DNA from: Atopomonas sediminilitoris
GTDB lineage: Bacteria; Pseudomonadota; Gammaproteobacteria; Pseudomonadales; Pseudomonadaceae
Length of the DNA stretch: 64,000 nt
Assembly (NCBI RefSeq): GCF_022601735.1
Contig: NZ_JAKUMM010000009.1
Coordinates: forward strand, 62,001 to 126,000
Direction of reading: 5' to 3'
The translations under genes and the position numbers were made by a program. This document shows positions 10,241 through 21,768 of this stretch, one piece after another (position 1 is the first letter of the stretch; the number at the start of each line of letters is the position of its first letter). Under the pieces are notes generated by a model. The model was not told where the DNA came from. It made no database searches and was given only the letters and a program-made list of their open reading frames with translations.

Positions 10241-10731
10241 CACGCGCCCTCACGGGTTTGGCAGCGGGCACACAGCCCCAGCACTTCCACCATCGGCTGC
10301 TCAACGGCAAAGCCGACACTGGCGGCGGCCTGTGCAATCGCCTGATCGGTGGCGCTGTGCTCAAGCTCGACCGCCACTCGGCACTGCCGGCAGATTAAAA
10401 ATTGCCCGCCGCCGCCATGCTCGGGATGGGTGCAACCCAAGAAGGCATTTAACGAAGCCAAGCGATGCACTAAACCTTGCTCTAGCAAGAAATCCAGCGC
10501 GCGATACACCGTCGGCGGGCCAGGACGGCGACCATCTTGCTGGCTCAGTTGTTCGAGAATGTCATACGCGCCCAACGGCTGATGGCTTTGCCAAACCAGC
10601 TCCAGCACCCGCTTACGCAACTCGGTTAAGCGCACGCCACGGGCACTGCAACGCTGCTCGGCATCTTGCAGGGCGTGATCCACGCAGTGGTCATGATTGT
10701 GCGGCCGACAGGCCAAGGGAGCTTGGGACAT
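10240..10731 (-). CDS. zur: Zinc uptake regulator Zur (Fur family)
   Basis: Zn-dependent repressor of zinc uptake. The 163 residues hold an N-terminal winged helix (about 25-95, including [19 protein letters not shown]) and a C-terminal dimerisation/metal domain. Two Cys pairs, CRQC and CARC, fit the structural zinc site; HPEHGGGG and early His residues (HNHDHC) add further candidate ligands. The ATG at 10731 is preferred over GTG 10740 and ATG 10737 because an AGGTG ribosome site stands six bases before it. It is divergent from znuA, with a palindrome between them that should bind Zur itself. Confidence 0.93.
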   Translation of the reverse strand: MSQAPLACRPHNHDHCVDHALQDAEQRCSARGVRLTELRKRVLELVWQSHQPLGAYDILEQLSQQDGRRPGPPTVYRALDFLLEQGLVHRLASLNAFLGCTHPEHGGGGQFLICRQCRVAVELEHSATDQAIAQAAASVGFAVEQPMVEVLGLCARCQTREGA

Positions 10732-10753
10732 GCGCATCACCTGAGCATTAAAG

Positions 10754-10775
10754 TGATGTTATTCTATAACGATTC
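10754..10775. promoter_or_regulatory. Probable Zur box between zur and znuA
   Basis: TGATGTTATTCTATAACGAT contains the palindrome GTTAT-TCT-ATAAC (10758-10770), close to the published Zur operator core of gammaproteobacteria (GTTATA..TATAAC). It sits about 30 bases from each start codon, so one dimer or dimer pair could cover both divergent promoters. Binding is inferred from sequence and position. Confidence 0.8.
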
Positions 10776-10801
10776 AGCCCTTCGTATGACGACTGCCGAC
10801 C

Positions 10802-11725
10802 ATGTTCTCTGCTTTGCGCCCTGCCCCGCGCTATCTTGTCGCGACTTTCCTCACTGCCTGCCTCACCGCCTGCCTCAGCGCCACTAGCGCCTTCGCCGCG
10901 CCCACGGTACTGACCAGCATTAAGCCGCTGCAACTGATCGCCGATGCCGTGCTTAGCGAACAAGGCAGCGCCGAGGTCTTGCTGGCTCCCGGTGCGTCGC
11001 CGCATCAATACAGTTTGCGCCCCTCGGAGATGCGGCAAATTCAGCAGGCCGATCTGCTGTACTGGGTCGGCCCTGAGCTAGAAAGCTTTCTGCCCAAGGT
11101 GCTGGCCCAGCGCAGCCAACCCAACGTAGCGCTGCTACACGCGCAAGGCATGCAGCTGAAGCATTTTGATCAAGCGCACGCCGATGACGACCACGCCGGC
11201 CACGACCATCACGCCGACAGCCTTGATCCGCATTTTTGGCTCGACCCGCGTAACGCCAAGCAGATCGCCAAGCGCATGGCGGAAGATTTCAGCCGCTTTG
11301 ATTCCGAGCACGCTGCGCACTACGCCGCCAACGCGGAGCGCTTTGCGCAAGCCGTGGACGCCGCCGACCGGCAACTCAAGCAGCGCTTGGCCAAGCTAAA
11401 AGACCAGCCGTATCTGGTATTTCATCAGGCCTATGACTATTTCGAGGCGCATCAGGGCCTGCACAACCAAGGCGTGTTCACCTTCACGCCCGAGGTGCAA
11501 CCGGGCGCGCGCCACCTCAACGAACTCCGCGAACGCCTACGTGCGGTTGGCAACGCCTGCATCTTCAGCGAGCCGCCGCTGGTGCCGCGCACACTGCACA
11601 GCTTGGCCAAAGACTTGCCCGTACGCTTCGGCCAGCTCGACCCCTTGGGTCAAGCCAGCGCAAGCTATGTGGCGATGTACTTAGACCTAGGCAACGCGCT
11701 GGCTGACTGCCTCGAGCGCTTATAA
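10802..11725 (+). CDS. znuA: Zinc ABC transporter substrate-binding protein ZnuA
   Basis: Periplasmic zinc-binding protein that delivers Zn2+ to ZnuBC. The 307 residues begin with a signal peptide (to about residue 33, SAFA-AP). Features of the cluster A-I metal-binding family are seen: the first His in GASPHQYSL, the acidic/His loop between residues 120 and 142 (HADDDHAGHDHHAD), the DPHFWLDP block, the later HQAYDYF and the C-terminal half. The ribosome site is weak. The gene is single and divergent from zur; its end overlaps the convergent thrB gene by 6 bases. Confidence 0.95.
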   Translation: MFSALRPAPRYLVATFLTACLTACLSATSAFAAPTVLTSIKPLQLIADAVLSEQGSAEVLLAPGASPHQYSLRPSEMRQIQQADLLYWVGPELESFLPKVLAQRSQPNVALLHAQGMQLKHFDQAHADDDHAGHDHHADSLDPHFWLDPRNAKQIAKRMAEDFSRFDSEHAAHYAANAERFAQAVDAADRQLKQRLAKLKDQPYLVFHQAYDYFEAHQGLHNQGVFTFTPEVQPGARHLNELRERLRAVGNACIFSEPPLVPRTLHSLAKDLPVRFGQLDPLGQASASYVAMYLDLGNALADCLERL

Positions 11726-12670
11726 CGCCAGCGGCAACTTGAGCGACACCTGCTGGCGCGCGGCGAGCTTGCCCTGAAACTCACGCGGGTCTTTGACCAG
11801 CACTTCGCGGCCTTGGTGCTCTTGCACCGCCACCAAGCGTGAGAGCCAAAAACGCACGCACGTTAAGCGCAGCACCACCGGCCAATACTCGGCCTCTTGC
11901 GCGGTAAACGGGCGCAGCCCGGCATATGCCGCCAACAGTGCTTGTGCTAACGCACTGTCGAGCGTGCCGTCTGCACGGCTGCACCAGTCGTTAACGGTGA
12001 TCGCCACGTCGTACAGCATCCAACCACTGCAGGCGTTGTAAAAGTCGATCACACCCGACAAATGATGGCCGTCGAACAGCGCGTTATCGCGGAATAAATC
12101 CGCATGCAGCACCGCACGCGGCAAGCTCGGCAAGTCCGCCAACAGCGCTTGCACCTCAGCCAGCGCGGCGGTCAGCAAGGCTTGCCCATCGGCATCCAAC
12201 TCTGCCAACAAGCTCGGGCCTAACGCGGCCATCCAGGCAAAGCCGCGATCACTTTGCCGCTCAAGAGCGCCATCGGCGGTGGCTAAGTGCAGTCGAGCCA
12301 AAAAGCGCCCAACCTCAGCGCAATGTTGCGCATTGGGCTGTTGGATATGCTTGCCCGACAAACGTGGCTGCAACAGCGCCGGCTTAGCCTTGAGCTGCTG
12401 CAAAGCTGCGCCGGACTGATCTGCGATGGCGTACGGCACCGGCAAGTCGGCTTGGTGCAAGCACTCCAGCAGCGCTACAAAGAACGGTAAATCCTGTACC
12501 GGGCCGCGCTCGACCAAGGTCAGCACGCACTCGGCCTGTTCTAGCGAGACAAAATAATTGGTGTTTTCGCTACCCGCCGCAATGCCGGCAAAATCCAGCA
12601 AACGACCTAACGGGTAACGCGCGACGAACTCAGCCAGCTCGTCACGCTCAAGGGTTGTAAATACAGACAT
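11720..12670 (-). CDS. thrB: Homoserine kinase, APH-fold type (ThrB)
   Basis: Phosphorylates homoserine in threonine synthesis. The 316 residues belong to the aminoglycoside-phosphotransferase-like ThrB found in Pseudomonas, not the GHMP-kinase ThrB of E. coli. Motifs are MSVFTTLERDELAEF at the start, the catalytic loop VLHADLFRDN (H-x-D-x4-N) and the metal-binding DFYNACSG that stands in for the DFG-like motif. It starts 3 bases after the stop of the DUF2782 gene, so the two are coupled, and its 3' end overlaps znuA in convergent orientation. Confidence 0.93.
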   Translation of the reverse strand: MSVFTTLERDELAEFVARYPLGRLLDFAGIAAGSENTNYFVSLEQAECVLTLVERGPVQDLPFFVALLECLHQADLPVPYAIADQSGAALQQLKAKPALLQPRLSGKHIQQPNAQHCAEVGRFLARLHLATADGALERQSDRGFAWMAALGPSLLAELDADGQALLTAALAEVQALLADLPSLPRAVLHADLFRDNALFDGHHLSGVIDFYNACSGWMLYDVAITVNDWCSRADGTLDSALAQALLAAYAGLRPFTAQEAEYWPVVLRLTCVRFWLSRLVAVQEHQGREVLVKDPREFQGKLAARQQVSLKLPLAL

Positions 12671-12673
12671 GGT

Positions 12674-12961
12674 TTACCAGCTAAAGATTTCCCACTGCGG
12701 AATCAGCATGTCAGGCTGATCGGAGCGGATAAAGTTACCGGTCTCGTCAGCACGGACCAGAAAGTACGGCTTACCGTTTTTCGGCGTCACCTTGATCGCA
12801 TACAGAAAACCGTTGACCCGATATTCCTCCACCAAACGATCGCCTTCCTTGCGGATGGTAACGTCAGGCTCGGCGTCGGCGGCATCTTCGGCGTGCACCA
12901 CAGTCGCCAGTGGCAAGCACGTCATCAGGGCAACCAGTGACCAGCGGGATAATGTGCGCAT
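12674..12961 (-). CDS. DUF2782 family exported protein
   Basis: A 95-residue protein with a signal peptide (cleavage near VHA-ED). Its mature domain carries the family pattern VTIRKEGDRLVEEYRVNG followed by a conserved end (WEIFSW). DUF2782 proteins lie between polA and thrB in Pseudomonas. The role is unknown, and the periplasmic location is inferred from the signal. It is transcribed divergently from polA and precedes thrB by 3 bases. Confidence 0.85.
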   Translation of the reverse strand: MRTLSRWSLVALMTCLPLATVVHAEDAADAEPDVTIRKEGDRLVEEYRVNGFLYAIKVTPKNGKPYFLVRADETGNFIRSDQPDMLIPQWEIFSW

Positions 12962-13035
12962 GGTAATCTTGTCCTTTTTTTGGCGGTGATACGCATAGTG
13001 TATCCCCTGCCCTCGGGAAAAGGTTGACCCACCGC

Positions 13036-15927
13036 ATGTCCAACGCCCCCTTAATTCTCGTCGATGGCTCCAGCTATCTGTACCGCGCCTTCCATGCTTT
13101 GCCGCCGCTGACCAACAGCAAAGGCATCCCCACCGGCGCAGTAAAAGGTGTGCTGAACATGCTGCGCAGTTTGCGCAAAACCTACCCCGACAGCCCGTTT
13201 GCCGTCGTGTTCGACGCCAAAGGCCCCACCTTTCGCGACGAAATGTTTGCCGAGTACAAGGCTCAGCGCCCGCCTATGCCCGATGACTTGCGCGTGCAAA
13301 TCGAACCCTTGCACGCCTGCATTCGCGCCTTGGGCTTACCACTGCTATGCGTCGAAGGCGTTGAGGCGGACGACGTGATCGGCACCTTGGCGCGCTCCAG
13401 CGCGGCCGCCAGTCGGCCGGTGATCATTTCCACCGGCGACAAAGACATGGCGCAGCTGGTCGACGGCCACGTCACACTGGTCAACACCATGACCAACACC
13501 ACCATGGACATCGCCGGCGTCAGTGAAAAATTTGGCATCGGCCCCGAGCTGATCATCGATTATCTGGCCCTGATGGGCGACAAAGTCGACAACATCCCCG
13601 GCGTTCCCGGCGTCGGCGAGAAAACCGCACTGGGCCTATTGCAAGGTCTAGGCGGCGGATTGGATGTGATTTACGCCAACCTCGAAGCTGTGCGCACGCT
13701 GGACATTCGCGGCGCTAAAAAGCTGCCCGAGAAGCTCGCCGAACACAAAGACATGGCTTACCTGTCGTACCAGCTGGCCACCATCAAGACCGATGTCGTG
13801 CTGGAGGTCGAACTCGACGAGCTACACCCCAGCGCGGCGGATCAACCCGCCTTGATGGCGCTCTACCAAGACTTAGAATTCAAAGGCTGGAGCGACGAAT
13901 TGCAGCGCGCCGGCGTCAGCGCCGGCTCAAGTGCCAGCGCCAGCCGTCAACCCGCCGGCAGCGCGCCCGGCAGCCATGCCGATTTGTTTGCCGCACCCAG
14001 CGCGCCAGCCGCCAAGCCCGCCAGCCACCAAGCCAGCGTCAAGAGCGCTGCCGACACGCCGAACGCGGCCCCTGCGGCCCCAGCGGCCCCAGCAGCCATT
14101 GTCGCTGCGCCACTAAGCACCGACTACCAAACCGTGCTCGACCGCGCCGACTGGCAGCGCTGGTTACAAACACTGCAACAGGCCGACCTGATCGCCTTTG
14201 ACACCGAAACCACCGGCCTCGACGCCATGCAGGCCGACTTAGTCGGCTTATCGTTTGCCGTTAAAGCCGGCGAAGCCTGCTACGTGCCGCTAGGCCACAG
14301 CTACATGGGCGCACCGGCGCAGCTAGATCGCGAGCAAGTGCTCAACGACATTCGCCCCCTACTGGAAGACCCGCACAAAGCCAAGCTGGCGCAAAACGGC
14401 AAATACGACATCAACATCCTCGCCCGTGCTGGCATTGCCGTGCAGGGTTTGGCGTTCGACAGCATGCTTGAATCCTACGTCCTCAACGCCACCGCCACCC
14501 GTCACGACATGGACAGCTTGGCGCTGAATTACCTCGACCACAGCACCATTCGCTTTACCGACATCGCCGGCAAAGGCGCCAAGCAGCTGACCTTCGACCA
14601 AATCGCCCTCGAGCAAGCCGGCCCCTACGCCGCCGAAGACGCCGACATCACCCTGCGCCTGCACCAAACCCTGCACGCCCAACTGAGCGCCACGCCCAGC
14701 CTGTTGCCGGTACTCAATGAGATTGAAATGCCACTGGTGCCGGTGCTGGCCAAAATCGAACGCCAAGGCGCGCTGGTCGACGCAAAATTGCTGGGCGAAC
14801 ACAGCATCGAACTCGGCCAACGCCTCACCGAGCTCGAACGCGAAGCCTTTGCCTTGGCCGGTGAAGAATTCAACCTCAACTCACCCAAGCAGCTCGGCGA
14901 GATTCTGTTCACCAAGCTCGGCCTGCCGGTGATCAGCAAGACCGCCAAGGGCCAGCCCTCCACCGCGGAAAGCGTGCTGGCCGAACTGGCCGAGCAAGAC
15001 TACGACCTGCCCAAGGTGATCATGCAGCAGCGCACGTTGGCCAAGCTGAAAAGCACCTACACCGACCGCTTACCCGAGCAGATCAACCCGCACACCGGAC
15101 GCATCCATACCAGCTACCATCAGGCCGTGACCGCCACCGGACGCTTATCTTCCAGCGACCCAAACCTGCAAAACATCCCGATTCGCACCGCCGAAGGCCG
15201 ACGCATTCGCCAAGCCTTTGTCGCCCCTGCCGGCTACCAATTGCTGGCCGCCGACTACTCGCAAATCGAGCTGCGCATCATGGCCCACTTGGCGCAAGAC
15301 GTCGGCCTGCTGGACGCCTTCCGCCACGGTCGCGACGTGCACCGCGCCACCGCCGCCGAGGTATTTGGCGTAACGCTGGAGGAGGTCAGCACCGACCAGC
15401 GCCGCAGCGCCAAGGCGATCAACTTTGGCCTGATCTACGGCATGAGCGCCTTTGGCCTAGCCAAGCAACTGGGCGTCGATCGCAAAGAGGCGCAGGCCTA
15501 TATCGACCGCTATTTCGAGCGTTACCCCGGCGTGCTGGCCTACATGGAACGCACCCGGGAACAAGCCGCCAGCCAAGGCTATGTCGAAACCCTGTTCGGC
15601 CGCCGCCTGTACCTGCCAGACATCAACGCCCGCAACCCAGCGCTGCGCAAAGGCGCCGAACGCACCGCGATCAACGCCCCGATGCAAGGCACCGCCGCCG
15701 ACATCATGAAAAAAGCCATGATCGCGGCTGACCAATGGCTGCCCAATAGCGGCTTCGACGCCCGTGTCATTCTGCAAGTGCACGATGAACTGGTACTGGA
15801 AGTGCACCAAGACCAAGCGCCAGCGCTGCGTGAGCCGCTGTGTGAAGTGATGGCCAACGTGGCCGCGTTATCGGTGCCCTTGGTGGTGGAAGCCGGTATC
15901 GGCAATAACTGGGATGAGGCGCATTAA
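13036..15927 (+). CDS. polA: DNA polymerase I
   Basis: Repair and Okazaki-fragment polymerase of 963 residues. Domains in order: 5'-nuclease (about 1-290, with [30 protein letters not shown] and SGDKDM-like blocks), an Ala/Pro/Ser-rich linker (about 295-360), a 3'-5' exonuclease with D389 and E391 in FDTETTGLD, so proofreading should be active, and the polymerase. Polymerase motif A is [12 protein letters not shown], motif B is [14 protein letters not shown] and motif C is VHDE at 915-918. E. coli Pol I is 928 residues; the excess lies in the linker. The ATG at 13036 follows an AAAAGG site and is preferred over TTG 13024. Confidence 0.97.
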   Translation: MSNAPLILVDGSSYLYRAFHALPPLTNSKGIPTGAVKGVLNMLRSLRKTYPDSPFAVVFDAKGPTFRDEMFAEYKAQRPPMPDDLRVQIEPLHACIRALGLPLLCVEGVEADDVIGTLARSSAAASRPVIISTGDKDMAQLVDGHVTLVNTMTNTTMDIAGVSEKFGIGPELIIDYLALMGDKVDNIPGVPGVGEKTALGLLQGLGGGLDVIYANLEAVRTLDIRGAKKLPEKLAEHKDMAYLSYQLATIKTDVVLEVELDELHPSAADQPALMALYQDLEFKGWSDELQRAGVSAGSSASASRQPAGSAPGSHADLFAAPSAPAAKPASHQASVKSAADTPNAAPAAPAAPAAIVAAPLSTDYQTVLDRADWQRWLQTLQQADLIAFDTETTGLDAMQADLVGLSFAVKAGEACYVPLGHSYMGAPAQLDREQVLNDIRPLLEDPHKAKLAQNGKYDINILARAGIAVQGLAFDSMLESYVLNATATRHDMDSLALNYLDHSTIRFTDIAGKGAKQLTFDQIALEQAGPYAAEDADITLRLHQTLHAQLSATPSLLPVLNEIEMPLVPVLAKIERQGALVDAKLLGEHSIELGQRLTELEREAFALAGEEFNLNSPKQLGEILFTKLGLPVISKTAKGQPSTAESVLAELAEQDYDLPKVIMQQRTLAKLKSTYTDRLPEQINPHTGRIHTSYHQAVTATGRLSSSDPNLQNIPIRTAEGRRIRQAFVAPAGYQLLAADYSQIELRIMAHLAQDVGLLDAFRHGRDVHRATAAEVFGVTLEEVSTDQRRSAKAINFGLIYGMSAFGLAKQLGVDRKEAQAYIDRYFERYPGVLAYMERTREQAASQGYVETLFGRRLYLPDINARNPALRKGAERTAINAPMQGTAADIMKKAMIAADQWLPNSGFDARVILQVHDELVLEVHQDQAPALREPLCEVMANVAALSVPLVVEAGIGNNWDEAH

Positions 15928-17278
<1,351 letters not shown>

Positions 17279-17335
17279 TGCAGCACGCGCGGCAGGATGC
17301 CGCGCCGTTGCCTAGGCTGTGCAAGGATGATGTGA

Positions 17336-19495
17336 ATGAACCTGCCAGGCGCTTCAGAAACCCTTGTGGAAGCCGCTCTCGAAATGACCAGCGAAAGCCC
17401 CGCCGCCGTTGAGATTACCCCGCCGGACCTTAACGACACGAGCCTGTACATCCACCGCGAACTGTCGCAATTGCAGTTCAATATTCGCGTGCTTGAGCAG
17501 GCCTTTGATGAGCGTTATCCGCTGCTCGAACGCCTGAAGTTTTTGCTGATTTTCTCCAGCAATCTCGATGAGTTCTTTGAGATCCGCGTTGCCGGCCTGA
17601 AAAAGCAGATCAACTTCGCCCGCGAACAAGCCGGCCCCGACGGTCTGCTGCCTGCCCAAGTGCTGGCGCAAATCAGCGAGATTGTGCACACCCAAGTGGG
17701 CCGCCAATACGCCGCGTTGAACGAACAGCTCATCCCACAAATGGCCGCCCAAGGCATTCGTTTCATTCGCCGCCACGACTGGACGGCCAAGCAAAAAACT
17801 TGGGTGCGCCGCTTCTTCCGCGAAGAAATCGTGCCGTTGATTGTGCCGATCGGCCTCGACCCGACGCACCCGTTCCCGTTATTGGTGAACAAGAGCCTGA
17901 ACTTTATCGTCGAACTCGAAGGCGTGGACGCCTTCGGCCGCGACTCCGGCTTGGCCATTATTCCGGCGCCGCGCTCGCTGCCACGGGTGATTCGCCTGCC
18001 CGATGACGTCGGCGGCCCCGGCGACAACTTCGTGTTTTTATCCTCGATGATTCACGCGCATGCCGATGATTTGTTCTCCGGCATGAAGGTCAAAGGCTTC
18101 TATCAGTTCCGCCTTACCCGTAACGCGGACTTATCTGTTGATACCGAAGACGTAGAAGACTTGGCCCGCGCCCTACGCGGCGAGCTGCTGTCACGCCGCT
18201 ACGGCGACGCGGTACGCTTGGAAGTCGCCGACAACTGCCCCAAGCACTTGTCTGACTACCTACTGCAGCAGTTTGGCCTGTCCGAGGCGGAGCTGTATGA
18301 GGTCAATGGGCCGGTCAACATGACCCGCCTGTTTGGCATCACCGGCCTGCCCAGCCACCCAGAACTGCAATACCCTGCGTTCACCCAAGCCCTGCCAAAA
18401 TCATTAAGTATTAGTGACGATATTTTCCGCAATATCTCGCGCCAAGACGTGCTGTTGCTGCACCCGTACGAGTCCTTTACGCCGGTGGTGGATTTTCTCC
18501 GCCGCGCCGCCAAAGACCCCAACGTACTGGCCATCCGTCAAACCCTGTACCGCACCGGCGCCAACTCAGAAATGGTCGATGCGCTGGTCGAGGCCGCGCG
18601 CGCCGGTAAAGAAGTCACCGTGGTGATCGAGCTGCGTGCCCGCTTTGACGAGGAGTCCAACCTGCAACTGGCCAGCCGCCTGCAGCAGGCCGGCGCGGTG
18701 GTGACCTACGGCGTGGTGGGCTACAAAACCCACGCCAAAATGATGCTTATTCTGCGCCGCGAAAACGGCGAGCTGGTGCGCTACGCCCACCTCGGCACCG
18801 GCAACTACCACGCCGGCAACGCCCGCCTGTACACCGACTACAGCTTGCTGACATCAGACGAGATCCTCTGCGAGGACGTGGCCAAACTGTTTGCCCAGCT
18901 GATCGGCATGGGCAAAACCCTGCGCATGAAAAAACTGCTGCACGCCCCCTTCACCTTGAAGAAGGGCATGCTCGACATGATCCAGCGCGAAACCACCAAC
19001 GCCCTTGCCGGCCAACCGGCGCACATCATGGCTAAGGTCAACGGCCTGACCGACGACAAGATCATCCGCGCGCTGTACAAGGCCAGTCAGGCTGGGGTGA
19101 AGATCGACCTCATCGTGCGTGGCATGTGCTGTTTACGCCCCGGGATTCCCGGCGTATCGCACAACATTCAGGTGCGCTCGATCATTGGTCGTTTCTTGGA
19201 ACACAGCCGGGTGTATTACTTCCTCAACCATGGCGCCGAAGAAGTCGCCTACCTGTCCAGTGCCGACTGGATGGAGCGCAATTTGGATAAGCGCGTGGAG
19301 ACTTGCTTCCCGGTGGAGGGCAAACGCCTTACCCAGCGCGTACGCAAAGAGCTGGAAGTATTCCTCAGCGACAACACCCAAGCGTGGATACTGCAAAGCG
19401 ATGGCAGCTACATTCGCCAGCAACCCAGCGGCAACCAAAGCGCGCGTAATGCGCAAGCGCAGTTGCTCGAGCGCTTGGCTAACAGCAGCAAATAA
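17336..19495 (+). CDS. ppk: Polyphosphate kinase 1
   Basis: Makes inorganic polyphosphate from ATP at the membrane. The 719 residues show the four-domain PPK1 layout: N-terminal domain starting LYIHRELSQLQFN, head domain, and two PLD-like catalytic domains. H466 in YKTHAKMML is the autophosphorylated His by family alignment and H623 in EHSRVYYF is the second catalytic His. The ATG at 17336 follows an AAGGATGA ribosome site. It faces ppx, which degrades the same polymer, with only 34 bases between the stop codons. Confidence 0.97.
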   Translation: MNLPGASETLVEAALEMTSESPAAVEITPPDLNDTSLYIHRELSQLQFNIRVLEQAFDERYPLLERLKFLLIFSSNLDEFFEIRVAGLKKQINFAREQAGPDGLLPAQVLAQISEIVHTQVGRQYAALNEQLIPQMAAQGIRFIRRHDWTAKQKTWVRRFFREEIVPLIVPIGLDPTHPFPLLVNKSLNFIVELEGVDAFGRDSGLAIIPAPRSLPRVIRLPDDVGGPGDNFVFLSSMIHAHADDLFSGMKVKGFYQFRLTRNADLSVDTEDVEDLARALRGELLSRRYGDAVRLEVADNCPKHLSDYLLQQFGLSEAELYEVNGPVNMTRLFGITGLPSHPELQYPAFTQALPKSLSISDDIFRNISRQDVLLLHPYESFTPVVDFLRRAAKDPNVLAIRQTLYRTGANSEMVDALVEAARAGKEVTVVIELRARFDEESNLQLASRLQQAGAVVTYGVVGYKTHAKMMLILRRENGELVRYAHLGTGNYHAGNARLYTDYSLLTSDEILCEDVAKLFAQLIGMGKTLRMKKLLHAPFTLKKGMLDMIQRETTNALAGQPAHIMAKVNGLTDDKIIRALYKASQAGVKIDLIVRGMCCLRPGIPGVSHNIQVRSIIGRFLEHSRVYYFLNHGAEEVAYLSSADWMERNLDKRVETCFPVEGKRLTQRVRKELEVFLSDNTQAWILQSDGSYIRQQPSGNQSARNAQAQLLERLANSSK

Positions 19496-19506
19496 GCCTT
19501 GCGGGT

Positions 19507-19522
19507 GCGCCCACAAGGGCGC
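19507..19522. terminator. Short hairpin between convergent ppk and ppx
   Basis: GCGCCC-ACAA-GGGCGC lies in the 34-base gap between the two convergent stop codons, flanked by a second pair TAAGCC/GGCTTA. There is no T-run, so termination on either strand is possible but unproven. Confidence 0.35.
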
Positions 19523-19529
19523 GCTCGGC

Positions 19530-21029
19530 TTAGGCGAAGGTTAATTCATAGCCAGCTTTGCCTAGCCAGCTGGCCTCTTGTTCAAAGTCGGCCACGGTTA
19601 GACTGCGCTCTTGCAGCCAGCCATCAGGGAAAACAATCTGCAAACTGCGCCGGCCCGCGGTGAGCGTGAGGATAGGCGCTTCGTCTTCGCGGTTACGGAA
19701 TAACAGAATCGCCAGACGCAAAATGATGCACACCCGCAGCAGGTTTTCACCTTCGCTACCCAGCTCACGGAAACGGTCGGCACCCAAACCACGGCGATGA
19801 CCGCGCACCAGCAACGCCATGATCAGCTGATCGTGCTTAGAGAAGCCGGGCAAGTCTGAATGCTCAAGCAAGTACGCACCGTGCTTGTGGTACTGGCTGT
19901 GGGCGATATCTAAGCCAATCTCGTGCACCCGCGCAGCCCAACTCAGGCGCTCCGACCACTGCGGGCCTTGCAGCTCCCAGTCATCGGCCAGCTTGCCTAA
20001 AATCACGAGCGCTTTGTTTTCTACCCGCGCAGCCTGCTCTAGGTCGGCGTGGTAACGCTCCATCAAGGCGCTCAGCGAACGCTCGCGCACGTCTTCATGG
20101 TCGTGCCGACCGAGCAAGTCATACAGCACCCCTTCGCGCAACGCGCCTTCGGAGTGGTGCATTTGTTCTAAATGCAGCGCATCAAAGGCCGCTTCAAGAA
20201 TCGCCAAGCCCGCCGGCAAGATCGCATTACGGTCAGGCTTAACCCCGTCGATACTGAGCTTGTCGAGGTGCTCGCACTTAAGCACTTGGCGCTTTAAGCG
20301 CAGCAAGCCTTCGCGATTGACTTCACCCTTGCCTAAGCCCATTGCAGCAATCGCGGCCCCAATGGCGCGAATCGAGCCGGACGAGCCGACCACGTTGTCC
20401 CAGCCACGACCTTGTAATGACTGCTCGATGTTCATGAGTTCCAAGCGCGCGGCGGTATAGGCTTTGGCATAGCGCGCCGGGCTGAGCTTGCCATCGGCAA
20501 AAAACTGTCGACTAAACGCCACGCAGCCCATCTGCAAGCTTTCGCGCAGCAATGGCTCGAAGCGTTCGCCAATAATGAATTCGGTGCTGCCACCACCGAT
20601 ATCAATCACCAGACGCTTGCCCTCGGCATCCCCTAAGGTGTGCGCCACGCCCAGATAGATCAGCCGTGCCTCTTCGCGGCCGGCGATCAGCTCCACCGGA
20701 TGGCCCAGCACGTGCGAAGCCTCGCGAATAAACGCTTGGCGATTCTTGGCTTGGCGCAACGCACTGGTGGCCACCACACGCACGCTACCGGCCGGCATAC
20801 CGCGCAACAGCTGGGCAAACCGTTCTAGGCAGTCGAGGCCGCGTTTAATCGCCTCATCACTGAGCTGGCGTGCCTCATCAAGCCCCGCCGCCAATTGCAC
20901 TTTCTCGCCCAAACGTTCCATCGGCCGGACTTCACCGTGGTCAACTTTGGCCACCACGATATGAAAACTGTTCGAACCTAAGTCGATGGCAGCAACGCGG
21001 GGAAACCCGCTGGCGGTGCTGTGCGGCAT
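19530..21029 (-). CDS. ppx: Exopolyphosphatase / guanosine pentaphosphate phosphatase
   Basis: Removes terminal phosphate from polyphosphate and, in this family, can hydrolyse pppGpp. The 499 residues contain the actin-like ATPase core: [15 protein letters not shown] (phosphate 1), [12 protein letters not shown], and [12 protein letters not shown] (phosphate 2). A C-terminal HD-type helical domain follows from about residue 310. The start [10 protein letters not shown] at 21029 has an AGGAAG ribosome site. Convergent ppk/ppx with trxA and rho beyond is, from memory, the typical Pseudomonas order; in E. coli ppk and ppx are co-directional. Confidence 0.95.
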   Translation of the reverse strand: MPHSTASGFPRVAAIDLGSNSFHIVVAKVDHGEVRPMERLGEKVQLAAGLDEARQLSDEAIKRGLDCLERFAQLLRGMPAGSVRVVATSALRQAKNRQAFIREASHVLGHPVELIAGREEARLIYLGVAHTLGDAEGKRLVIDIGGGSTEFIIGERFEPLLRESLQMGCVAFSRQFFADGKLSPARYAKAYTAARLELMNIEQSLQGRGWDNVVGSSGSIRAIGAAIAAMGLGKGEVNREGLLRLKRQVLKCEHLDKLSIDGVKPDRNAILPAGLAILEAAFDALHLEQMHHSEGALREGVLYDLLGRHDHEDVRERSLSALMERYHADLEQAARVENKALVILGKLADDWELQGPQWSERLSWAARVHEIGLDIAHSQYHKHGAYLLEHSDLPGFSKHDQLIMALLVRGHRRGLGADRFRELGSEGENLLRVCIILRLAILLFRNREDEAPILTLTAGRRSLQIVFPDGWLQERSLTVADFEQEASWLGKAGYELTFA

Positions 21030-21219
21030 GCATACTTCCTCAAAAAAACTGGCGCGCGTAGAGAACACCTTGGTCGAAGGTTGCGCATTTTGCCAGACCT
21101 ATCGATAGAGCGCCCAACCTGAGTCAATAGTATCTATCAATCCAACACGCGTTTCGCTCCCCGCCCAGCCAAGCTATTATGTGCCCCATTCTGCTAAGTC
21201 GAATCCTGGAGATTGCCTT

Positions 21220-21546
21220 ATGAGCGAGTTCATCAATAACGTTACCGACGCCTCGTTTGACGCCGACGTACTGCAAGCTGACTGCCCTGTGCTGGTCGAT
21301 TACTGGGCAGAATGGTGCGGCCCATGCAAGATGATCGCCCCTGTTCTGGACGAGATTGCCAAGGACTATCAAGGCAAGCTTAAGGTCTGCAAACTGAACA
21401 TCGACGAAAACCAAGACACCCCGCCTAAGTACGGCGTGCGTGGCATCCCGACACTGATGCTGTTCAAGAATGGCAACGTCGAAGCCACTAAGGTTGGCGC
21501 CCTGTCTAAGTCGCAACTGGCGGCGTTCCTCGACAGCAACCTGTAA
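21220..21546 (+). CDS. trxA: Thioredoxin 1
   Basis: Cytosolic disulfide reductase of 108 residues. The active site WCGPC has C33 and C36, and the cis-proline loop is GIPTLMLF. Length and motifs equal E. coli Trx1. The ATG at 21220 follows a TGGAG ribosome site and is preferred over an upstream in-frame start because it gives the standard N-terminus. A strong terminator follows 9 bases after the stop, so trxA is probably a single-gene transcript. trxA next to rho is a conserved gammaproteobacterial pair. Confidence 0.97.
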   Translation: MSEFINNVTDASFDADVLQADCPVLVDYWAEWCGPCKMIAPVLDEIAKDYQGKLKVCKLNIDENQDTPPKYGVRGIPTLMLFKNGNVEATKVGALSKSQLAAFLDSNL

Positions 21547-21555
21547 GTGTTTTCC

Positions 21556-21586
21556 GATAAAACCCCGCTCAATGCGGGGTTTTATC
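21556..21586 (+). terminator. Intrinsic terminator of trxA
   Basis: GATAAAACCCCGC pairs perfectly with GCGGGGTTTTATC around a TCAAT loop. The T-rich 3' arm and the following CGTTTAT give a good termination signal. Confidence 0.92.
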
Positions 21587-21608
21587 GTTTATAGCGGTAA
21601 AAACTGGC

Positions 21609-21637
21609 TTGCCGCTGCCTAAAGGCGGTGCTATGGT
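21609..21637 (+). promoter_or_regulatory. Probable sigma-70 promoter of rho
   Basis: TTGCCG (21609-21614), a 17-base spacer, and TATGGT (21632-21637) preceded by TGC, an extended -10 element. Transcription would start near 21644, giving a leader of about 125 bases before the rho ATG. Confidence 0.5.
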
Positions 21638-21768
21638 TCCTTAGCTGCTGATTTTCTTCGCAGCTCCTCTTGCTGTATTTCCCGCTTTGCCGTGCTCTTG
21701 CGACATCCTGGTCGTTACACGCATTGCTTATTTCCGACAACGCGACCCCGCATCCCATCTTCTCTCTT

